This document shows, piece after piece, positions 1 through 4,658 of a stretch of DNA of 9,527 nt. The position numbers and the translations under genes were made by a program. How positions within the stretch are numbered: position 1 is the first letter of the stretch; every line of letters starts with the position of its first letter. The notes under the pieces were generated by a model. That model was not told the origin of the DNA and did not search any database. It saw nothing but the letters and a program-made list of their open reading frames with translations. The DNA comes from Nitrospirota bacterium (GTDB lineage Bacteria; Nitrospirota_A; Leptospirillia; Leptospirillales; Leptospirillaceae), in NCBI GenBank assembly GCA_021795275.1, contig JAJYPO010000082.1:1-9527 (forward strand), given 5' to 3'.

Positions 1-135
1 TTCATTCCTTCCGACGCCTGAACCTCCCCCTTTGCCCCTCTCGCAGCCTTCCTCTTCTCCTCTCACCTCCTCGCTCGGAGGCTCACCCCCCGCTTGCGTC
101 TGTCAAGGGGGCGGCTGAGCTGTTACCGGAGTCCC
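1..135. other. Unassigned flank left of the ISKra4 element
   Basis: No gene can be supported here. The first about 70 bases are strikingly pyrimidine-rich on the plus strand. One plus frame is open from the window edge and runs into the IS, stopping at a TAG inside the left inverted repeat, but its translation resembles nothing I recognise. If the IS had simply inserted into the group II intron seen on its right, this side should hold the upstream part of the intron protein. Joined in the frame of the HNH remnant, however, it has a TGA at 115-117 and no recognisable maturase sequence. The left flank therefore probably has a different origin from the right flank. Confidence 0.3.
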
Positions 136-158
136 GGGTGAGCGACAAATTCTAGGAC
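136..158 (+). repeat. Left terminal inverted repeat of the ISKra4 element
   Basis: The repeat begins GGGTGAGCGACAAATT and ends AGGAC. It matches the reverse complement of 1916-1938 at 22 of 23 positions; the only difference is C at 152 where the other end has T. Confidence 0.9.
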
Positions 159-213
159 TTTGACTTGTCGTCTTAAGCCATTGTTTTTGTTGCATTATGT
201 TGCATGTTTCCAT

Positions 214-1680
214 TCAGGCCGCCCATTGGCTGGCGTTACGTTCCCAGAATGACTCGTAGCGGCCGCTCTTGATCGTGCATCGGAGGGCCAGGATGGCATT
301 CGCTCCGGCGACGCTCCAATGCATGCCCGACTTTTTGAGGCGGCCCCCGACGATCGACTTGCAGCCCGCCTCGACGACGCCACTTGAGGTACAGAGCCCC
401 CGGGCCCGGAACTCCGGGTAGCGCATTCGCTCCCGGTTGTTCTGAAAATAAGTCCGACATTGCTCGGCTTCCGGGAAGCGTGAGGCATAGATTCCGATCT
501 CCTTGAGCAGATCGTCCATCCGACCTTCATCGAGCTCCTCGTAACGACAATGTCTCCATTCTTCGGCCTTGGGAGAGTCGCCGAAAAGGGCATGCGAGAG
601 TTCGGAGAGGTGCTGCTTGGCGTGGAAGCGGTCCACAATGCAGAGAGCTCCGGGAAAGAGATATTCGGCCGTTTTCCAAATCCAGGCCGCACCATCGCCG
701 ATGACGACAATCTGCCGGGCTTGTGCGGCCCCTCGTCGTGTGGCCTCGCGTTCGACCCGCCTGGCAAAGTCCGAGAGCTCCCGACCGACGTCCGGGCAGG
801 AGGCGCTTTCGATGGCCGCCGAGTAGGAGACCGATCCGGGATCCCGGATCGGGATTCCCCGCTCGTTTTGCGTATTGGCCTCCCAGATGTCGATCATCTT
901 GGCCTCGCGCGTCTTGGACGAGCCGTCTTTCTGTTTGCCTTTTCTCCCGGCTGTCTCGCGCGACTGCATCGGGACCCCGGTCCCATCCATGCCGATATAA
1001 AGGGGACCTTGGGGAAGGCGATGAGGCTCGAGGTCGACATGCTCCCGTTCGTCTTGGTCGATCAGCTCCCCGAGGGACTTGGCGAGCCGCTCGACCTGCT
1101 TTTCCGGAAGCCGGATCCGGGCGGCGCAAAACAGCAGGGTGCTCGCTTCCAGAAAGTCCGTCTCGGCTCCAAAGAGGCCGGCCAGATACTGAACCTCGGG
1201 AGAGAATCCTGTGGCGTCGAGTCCCAGGCGGGCATCGTCGGGGAAGCACCCCTTCCGGCAGGAGCGACAAAACCCGTAACGCCGTCGGAGCGTGACCTCT
1301 CCGAACGACGTCATAAAGGTCTTGGACTTCATTCCCTTGCTCTGGAGGGGGCGACCGCAGGCCGGACAGAGGAAGGGGGCCGGGTGGCGTGTGATCTCCT
1401 CGTTGAGGCGAGACTCGAGGGTTCGGGCAGTCTCTTCGAGCAGGCGGTCTTTCATGGCCCGCTCCATGGCCCCGAAGTCCAATCGCCGGGAGGACCGGAT
1501 CATCGGCACGCCCATCTCCTCGAGGATCGAGGCAAACGAGGGGTTGGGGACTTTTGAGGCCGTGGGGGGAGCCTCGGGAGTCTTTTGCCCAGAAAGAAGA
1601 GAGAGGAGCTCCTGAAGATGTCTCTTTTCTTCAGATCCCTCCGGGGCCTCTCCAATTTTCTGGCGCAAGGCCGCCTCCAT
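214..1680 (-). CDS. ISKra4-family transposase, probably frameshifted at its N-terminus
   Basis: A DDE transposase of about 488 residues that would cut and move the surrounding IS. Visible in order are a helical N-terminal region, a zinc-ribbon-like cysteine set (CPAC at 105-108, then C138, C141 and C145), and a catalytic core with D232 in GMDGTG, D329 in IGDGAAW and E437 in SSGVVEAG. The HW motif near residue 454 is typical of the C-terminus. The ATG at 1680 has only a distant AGGA. The frame is open upstream to 1752 and that stretch still reads like protein (PADQAQETLLAM). A far better start, ATG at 1754-1756 with AGGAG six bases before it, lies in another frame. Removing one C from the C8 run at 1712-1719 joins the two frames and gives a protein about 25 residues longer. 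So the gene is either inactivated by a homopolymer indel, dependent on slippage, or affected by a sequencing error. The family call is secure; the start is not. Confidence 0.88.
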   Translation of the reverse strand: MEAALRQKIGEAPEGSEEKRHLQELLSLLSGQKTPEAPPTASKVPNPSFASILEEMGVPMIRSSRRLDFGAMERAMKDRLLEETARTLESRLNEEITRHPAPFLCPACGRPLQSKGMKSKTFMTSFGEVTLRRRYGFCRSCRKGCFPDDARLGLDATGFSPEVQYLAGLFGAETDFLEASTLLFCAARIRLPEKQVERLAKSLGELIDQDEREHVDLEPHRLPQGPLYIGMDGTGVPMQSRETAGRKGKQKDGSSKTREAKMIDIWEANTQNERGIPIRDPGSVSYSAAIESASCPDVGRELSDFARRVEREATRRGAAQARQIVVIGDGAAWIWKTAEYLFPGALCIVDRFHAKQHLSELSHALFGDSPKAEEWRHCRYEELDEGRMDDLLKEIGIYASRFPEAEQCRTYFQNNRERMRYPEFRARGLCTSSGVVEAGCKSIVGGRLKKSGMHWSVAGANAILALRCTIKSGRYESFWERNASQWAA

Positions 1681-1711
1681 GGCGAGAAGAGTTTCCTGGG
1701 CCTGATCGGCC

Positions 1712-1719
1712 GGGGGGGG
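1712..1719 (-). other. C8 homopolymer, putative frameshift site in the transposase gene
   Basis: On the minus strand this is a run of eight C residues. It lies between the well-placed ATG at 1754-1756 (frame one) and the main transposase frame. With seven C residues the reading would be Thr-Ser-Pro-Pro-Ala-Asp-Gln, continuous with the main frame. The sequence shows the run and the frames directly; whether it is a mutation, a programmed slippage site or a read error cannot be decided here. Confidence 0.6.
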
Positions 1720-1915
1720 ATGTCGGGTCCGTTGGGGGTCTTTTTCGAGGGCTCATGGAACGCTCCTATGGAAGAAGGGGGAAGTTTTTTTAACATCCTT
1801 CTATCCATAACAAAATTGTACAGGAATGTCCAGCGCCTCTTGCGTGGCCATCAACATGTATGTCAGTCAATGTTCTGCGGGCCATGTCGTTCAAAAGATC
1901 CTTGACTGGAGACGC

Positions 1916-1938
1916 GTCCTAAAATTTGTCGCTCACCC
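1916..1938 (-). repeat. Right terminal inverted repeat of the ISKra4 element
   Basis: The reverse complement reads GGGTGAGCGACAAATTTTAG followed by GAC, the mate of 136-158. The transposase gene begins about 180 to 240 bp inside this end, so any promoter must lie in 1757-1915. A weak candidate on the minus strand is TGGACA followed, 17 bases later, by TATGGA, just before 1800. Confidence 0.9.
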
Positions 1939-2037
1939 AGCCTGCACCATATCGTTGCGTTGGTGAAAGGCAGATGGAGATCGTTCAAAAACCGCGTTCT
2001 TCTTCACCCGGAGTGTCACAAGCGGGTTCACGGCTAA
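1939..2037 (+). pseudogene. C-terminal remnant of group II intron-encoded protein (HNH domain)
   Basis: Reading from the first base after the IS, the plus frame gives SLHHIVALVKG, then NRVLLHPECHKRVHG and a TAA stop at 2035-2037. The order HHI, N, LLH, CH, H is the metal-binding signature of the HNH endonuclease domain that ends many bacterial group II intron reverse transcriptase/maturases. All the reverse transcriptase and maturase domains are missing, cut off at the IS boundary. Domain V of the intron RNA lies about 50 bases downstream, exactly where an intron-encoded protein should end. The intron therefore can no longer encode its own splicing or mobility factor here. Confidence 0.75.
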
Positions 2038-2085
2038 GACAAGTACGCGGCAACCGGGTTCCCACAAGGGGCCTTTGTGAGGCGA

Positions 2086-2120
2086 GAGCCGGATGACATG
2101 AGAAGTGTCACGTCCGGTTC
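2086..2120 (+). ncRNA. Group II intron domain V (catalytic hairpin)
   Basis: This 35-nt segment starts GAGCCGGATGACAT and ends with GTCACGTCCGGTTC. It folds as domain V should: the outer stem pairs GAGCCGGA with TCCGGTTC, with one G-T pair. A two-base bulge (CG) follows on the 3' side, and then an inner stem pairs TGACAT with GTGTCA. The apical loop is five bases (GAGAA) rather than the usual four. The AGC catalytic triad is present at 2087-2089. Together with the upstream HNH remnant this identifies the 3' end of a group II intron whose 5' portion is absent next to the IS. Confidence 0.85.
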
Positions 2121-2150
2121 GTCAGGGAGCTGGGCTCTGCTTATCTACCA
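2121..2150 (+). other. Probable group II intron domain VI and 3' splice region
   Basis: The bases right after domain V can form a short GAGC/GCTC stem and end CTTATCTAC, resembling the A-bearing 3' strand of domain VI, which holds the branch-point adenosine. I place the intron's 3' end near 2149, but the exact boundary is an inference from family pattern only. Confidence 0.45.
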
Positions 2151-2185
2151 AAGGCGCACGATCAGTTTTTGGATTGGGGCTGGTG

Positions 2186-2373
2186 AGTGTTTTGGAAAGG
2201 CTCTGTTTCCCTTGGGTGTTGCGCCTCATTCCTAACCGGCTTCCGAGCAAGTCGGAGAGCCGTGGCAAGATGATCCGTAGAAGATTTCCTTGATATTCTC
2301 GACCGACGGGATTCCAGAATCTTTGAAAATCCCGTTGCAACATCCAAGAGAAACAGAGCCTTTTGAAAACAGT
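2186..2373. repeat. 188-bp MITE-like element with 37-bp imperfect inverted repeats
   Basis: Bases 2186-2222 and 2337-2373 are inverted copies matching at 32 of 37 positions, with a perfect 14-bp core AAAGGCTCTGTTTC (2196-2209) and its complement. Between the arms lies a further hairpin at 2237-2262 (CGGCTTCCGA against TCGGA-G-AGCCG, one-base bulge). There is no convincing gene inside, although both strands have short open frames because the arms mirror each other. A small non-autonomous transposable element is the simplest reading; a structured RNA, or the decayed ends of a larger element, is also possible. No clear target duplication flanks it. Confidence 0.5.
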
Positions 2374-2689
2374 AAAGCTATCGGATAGATCTTGAGATAC
2401 ATGCATTGGCAAGAACTCTCACACTTCTAAGGGACTTAATTGTATTCCGGGCACTAACAGCCTCCGGCTACCCGACTCTCTCGGTCTCTCGGGATCTTGA
2501 AGAAAGGAGGGAGCACGTCATTGTCCGTGCCCCCTCCTTATCAGATCTAACAGACGATGTACCGCCTTCAGAAAATGCTATGGGTCAGGGGGACGAACCC
2601 CTGAATAAATACCCACTACGAAATAAAAACAGCCATATTATACACTGTTTCAGATTTTGCTAAATTTGGCGAAGTTACAGATCCGTGCA
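2374..2689. other. Gene-free stretch downstream of the minus-strand lipoprotein gene
   Basis: Short open frames exist here but none has a ribosome binding site or recognisable content. The notable structures are the long hairpin at 2504-2539 and a smaller one at 2585-2604 (TCAGGGG against CCCCTGA, loop of six). The part from about 2605 to 2665 is A+T-rich. Nothing else is seen. Confidence 0.4.
2504..2539 (-). terminator. 14-bp hairpin, likely terminator of the 2690-2998 lipoprotein gene
   Basis: AAGGAGGGAGCACG (2504-2517) pairs with CGTGCCCCCTCCTT (2526-2539) around an eight-base loop. The single mismatch on the plus strand (A-C) becomes a G-U pair on the minus strand, so the full 14-bp stem forms only in minus-strand RNA. 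It is followed there by a moderately T-rich TCTTC. It lies about 150 bases beyond the stop of the minus-strand lipoprotein gene. The tail is weak for an intrinsic terminator, so a 3'-end stabilising role is also possible. Confidence 0.45.
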
Positions 2690-2998
2690 TTATTGGCATA
2701 CGGCTGTCGCTCGGACCTTGTAAAGCTGAACAAATCCAAAAAAATCTCTCGTACTCAATTGTGTTTGAACATTCGACAATCGTCCGCTGGAGCACTGGGC
2801 AAGAAGAGCTTTGTTGGCCTGGACGGTGAGGTCTTTCGGTGCCGTGAGGTGAAGAATGCCAGGATCCCCGCTTACAGTGGCATGAACCGTCTGACCGGTT
2901 GTCCCTTTGGATTCAGAGATTGCACTGGAATTGATCGATACGCAACCGGTTGTTGCAACAAATCCGGACAACAGAACCACACCAAGTAGTTTTTTCAT
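2690..2998 (-). CDS. Small predicted lipoprotein of unknown function
   Basis: The 102-residue product starts MKKLLGVVLLSGFVATTGC: a two-lysine n-region, a hydrophobic core and a cysteine at position 19 preceded by TTG, a slightly non-canonical lipobox. The mature part has about 83 residues with three cysteines (C19, one near the middle in QCSSGR, and one at the penultimate position). It is Ser/Thr-rich and has a motif STRDFFGFVQLYKV near the end. I do not recognise a named family, though small secreted lipoproteins of this shape are common. The ATG at 2996-2998 is chosen because AAAGGA precedes it by nine bases; a TTG three codons upstream is less likely. The gene diverges from the caspase operon and has an unusually structured leader (3046-3135). 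The start codon is embedded in a 12-bp palindrome (2997-3008). Confidence 0.75.
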   Translation of the reverse strand: MKKLLGVVLLSGFVATTGCVSINSSAISESKGTTGQTVHATVSGDPGILHLTAPKDLTVQANKALLAQCSSGRLSNVQTQLSTRDFFGFVQLYKVRATAVCQ

Positions 2999-3045
2999 TG
3001 GATCCAATCCTTTCCATAAGGTGGAAAAATAAAATCATCCGGGGA

Positions 3046-3073
3046 GCGGGAGAATTCCTGTTCCGTTCTCCCA
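3046..3073 (-). promoter_or_regulatory. Conserved leader hairpin, copy A
   Basis: On the minus strand a stem GGGAGAA/TTCTCCC (3066-3072 with 3048-3054) encloses the 11-base loop CGGAACAGGAA, with an extra U-G pair outside (3073 with 3047). It lies about 50 bases upstream of the lipoprotein start at 2998 and is followed by a T-rich run. A second copy with the same loop precedes the lipoprotein gene at 6713, in the same sense relative to its gene. The outer stem pairs differ between the copies but stay paired. A regulatory RNA structure or a protein-binding site is inferred. Confidence 0.55.
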
Positions 3074-3106
3074 TCCCTCACCCCGAATCCGGGAAAAGGA
3101 GTTTTC

Positions 3107-3135
3107 TCCCCTCCTGAAACACTTGAAGGAGGAGA
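3107..3135 (-). promoter_or_regulatory. Second leader hairpin upstream of the small lipoprotein gene
   Basis: A nine-pair stem (3107-3115 with 3127-3135) includes a G-U pair that exists only in minus-strand RNA, with an 11-base loop. It competes with another possible stem at 3091-3110 (GGGAAAA with TTTTCTCCC, one bulge). Several AGGAGG and CCTCCT segments in this leader could pair alternatively. The pattern suggests an attenuator-like leader, but no ligand class is recognised. Confidence 0.35.
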
Positions 3136-3187
3136 TGGGCATATTCTCCCTAAAACGTTCGATTTATGCAATTGGCTCTTCAGCAAG

Positions 3188-3210
3188 GTGTGGGCGACAA
3201 ATTTTAGAAT
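3188..3210 (+). repeat. Solo inverted repeat resembling the ISKra4 ends
   Basis: This segment matches the ISKra4 right repeat (read inward) at 19 of 23 positions, including an uninterrupted GCGACAAATTTTAG. It is oriented like a left end, so its element would extend to the right, yet I find no partner repeat or transposase remnant between here and the window end. It is best read as the relic of a related IS that was otherwise deleted. Confidence 0.5.
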
Positions 3211-3342
3211 GAGATTATCCCGCCACGATAAAGGCGGGGCAGAGGCCACTCCGCCAATGATTTCCCGCACGAGGCAGTCTCCCCTGTATTTTCGACGTCT
3301 TCGCTCGAACCTGCCCCCACCTTCCGTTCCACTGAACACATA

Positions 3343-3358
3343 TCCTACAAAAGTAGGA
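3343..3358. terminator. Small hairpin with A4 loop, possible terminator
   Basis: TCCTAC and GTAGGA form a six-pair stem around AAAA, followed on the plus strand by CTTTT and mirrored on the minus strand by AAAAG before it. It sits just upstream of the operon promoter, so it may block read-through from the left. The stem is short and only half G+C, so support is modest. Confidence 0.3.
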
Positions 3359-3379
3359 CTTTTACGAACTTTTGGTCGA

Positions 3380-3407
3380 TTGTTATATTTCTATCAGAAG
3401 ATATAAT
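3380..3407 (+). promoter_or_regulatory. Sigma-70-type promoter of the caspase-lipoprotein operon
   Basis: The -35 TTGTTA (3380-3385) and a perfect -10 TATAAT (3402-3407) are separated by 16 bases in an A+T-rich stretch. Transcription would start near 3414, giving a leader of about 150 bases to the ATG at 3564. It faces the three-gene operon and no other gene lies between. Confidence 0.6.
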
Positions 3408-3563
3408 TTCTCAACGAATTTTCCACATTGAATTTCGTTCCAAGCACATCCGTACCTCAGTGTCGACATGACGTTCGAAAATCTTCCCTTCCTCTACCGA
3501 AGGAGAAGAACGTGTGCTTTTCGAGTGCCGGAGCCCTGCAGTTTTCCTCAATGGGAGGAAGCG

Positions 3564-4088
3564 ATGCCGAAAATCTCATCCCGACCGTCGAAAGGGGGAG
3601 CCGAAGGGCTCTCTGGACCCGACAGTTATCTGTGGACGCCTCGCCTTCTCCTGAGACTTTCCCGCCTTTCACACGCCCTCGCCCTCTTGGGACTTTTTTT
3701 TCTCGCACCTGGCCTTTCCGGTTGCGCAGAATCAAGTCTTCCCCAAGGCCTTTCAGGGACATCCCACTACAGACCGAAGACTTTCATGACATCGCCTTGG
3801 ATCGAGCTCAAATCGTCCTATCCCTCCGAAAAAGCATGGAAAATCCTCAAGAAGACGGTGGACTGGAGGCTCGAATATCCCGTGACGCTGGAATCCCGGG
3901 ATTATTTCGTGACGGCATGGCGAAACGGGGTCAGGATCTACGCCATCATCGACAGAAGGGAACCTTTCGATGCCCTTCTGAAGATTGAATCTGTGAGACC
4001 CGTATATCCAAAAAACATTGAGATGCAAGTGCGGGAGATCCTCTGGAAGGCTCTCGGAGAAGAAAAACCTGAAGACGATGGAGGATGA
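3564..4088 (+). CDS. Predicted lipoprotein, first gene of the caspase operon
   Basis: The product has 174 residues. A long basic N-terminus (about 35 residues) leads into a hydrophobic segment, LALLGLFFLAPGLSGC, with a lipobox LSGC and the lipidated cysteine at position 54. The mature domain of about 120 residues contains EKAWKILKKTVDWRLEYPVTLESRDYFVTAW, a pattern of an amphipathic helix followed by strands. It loosely recalls the helix-grip layout of some outer-membrane lipoproteins (BamC/DUF3576-like), but I do not claim that family. The start is chosen because GGAGG lies five bases before the ATG; an upstream ATG at 3468 has no such site. The stop is followed two bases later by the next gene, so translation is probably coupled. 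The role is unknown; operon context ties it to the caspase-like lipoprotein. Confidence 0.72.
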   Translation: MPKISSRPSKGGAEGLSGPDSYLWTPRLLLRLSRLSHALALLGLFFLAPGLSGCAESSLPQGLSGTSHYRPKTFMTSPWIELKSSYPSEKAWKILKKTVDWRLEYPVTLESRDYFVTAWRNGVRIYAIIDRREPFDALLKIESVRPVYPKNIEMQVREILWKALGEEKPEDDGG

Positions 4089-4090
4089 CG

Positions 4091-4624
4091 ATGACATTTT
4101 TCAAGAAAAGTCTTTTGGTGGCAGGGGCGCTGGCGACAGGGCTATCGCTGGTCGGGTGCACCGACTACTCCAAGAACTACGGCCTCAATCAGCCTGGCGT
4201 CGAAGTCCTTCCCCTGCACCGGGACGAATACAAGATTCTGGGTGATACGGAAGGCCATGCCTGCGGTCAGTGGCTTCTGGGGGCGAAGCTTCCATGGTTC
4301 ACCGCACCGGAGAAGACGGTAAACTATGCGGAGACTTCCTTCGATACCCTCATGCAGTCGATCCCGATCCTCGGGTGGTTCTTTTCCGGAGACCCTGCCG
4401 TGGAGGAGGCCCTCTACAATGCGATCGACAGGATCCCGGGAGCCGATTCCGTCATGTCCGTCCGAACATCCTACGACAAGAAAGTCAATTACTTTTACGT
4501 CTACAAGGACGAATGCGTGACTGTCAAGGGAAAGGCCTTCATGCTGAAAACGGATGGACCGGGGAAAGGTCCCCAGCCGGAATCCGCGGCGAGCGCTCCG
4601 GCCAAAACCAGCGGAGGAGAATGA
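4091..4624 (+). CDS. Predicted lipoprotein, second gene of the caspase operon
   Basis: The product has 177 residues with a clear lipoprotein signal: MTFFKKSLLVAGALATG and then LVGC with cysteine 23. The mature part has EYKILGDTEGHACG near its start and EEALYNAIDRIPGADSVMSVRTSY in the middle. This layout (a strand with G-x-x-x-G and Cys, then a helix ending in PGAD and a strand) is seen in small TRL-like or YbjQ-like lipoproteins, but I assign no function. The C-terminal tail is low-complexity (Pro/Ala/Ser/Lys). ATG 4091 is preferred over ATG 4085 because GGAGG (4080-4084) is six bases from the former and touches the latter. It lies two bases after the first gene and 34 bases before the caspase gene, so the three are one transcription unit. 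Confidence 0.75.
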   Translation: MTFFKKSLLVAGALATGLSLVGCTDYSKNYGLNQPGVEVLPLHRDEYKILGDTEGHACGQWLLGAKLPWFTAPEKTVNYAETSFDTLMQSIPILGWFFSGDPAVEEALYNAIDRIPGADSVMSVRTSYDKKVNYFYVYKDECVTVKGKAFMLKTDGPGKGPQPESAASAPAKTSGGE

Positions 4625-4658
4625 CGTCCCGGGCATTTTTTCCAGGAGGAGACACTCC

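Larger units (their letters stand above)
136..1938 (-). mobile_element. ISKra4-family insertion sequence, complete, 1803 bp
   Basis: The element is bounded by 23-bp terminal inverted repeats at 136-158 and 1916-1938 that match at 22 of 23 positions. It contains a single transposase region on the minus strand, ending 56 bp from the left repeat. Length and organisation fit the ISKra4 family. I see no target-site duplication: the outside bases are GGAGTCCC on the left and AGCCTGCA on the right. This suggests a later deletion or recombination at one end rather than a clean insertion. The right end directly interrupts the HNH coding remnant of a group II intron. Confidence 0.85.

Noticed and set aside
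550..1557. A 335-residue open frame on the plus strand
   Set aside because: It is the antisense shadow of the ISKra4 transposase gene, whose minus-strand product has clear catalytic and zinc-binding motifs.
2105..2412. Short open frames on both strands over the inverted-repeat element
   Set aside because: Both contain the same mirrored arm sequence (RLCFPW and RLCFSW), as expected from an inverted repeat, and neither has a ribosome binding site.
2585..2604. tRNA T-arm-like hairpin with a GTTCG loop on the minus strand
   Set aside because: No anticodon or D arm and no acceptor stem can be formed around it, so it is not a tRNA or tmRNA.
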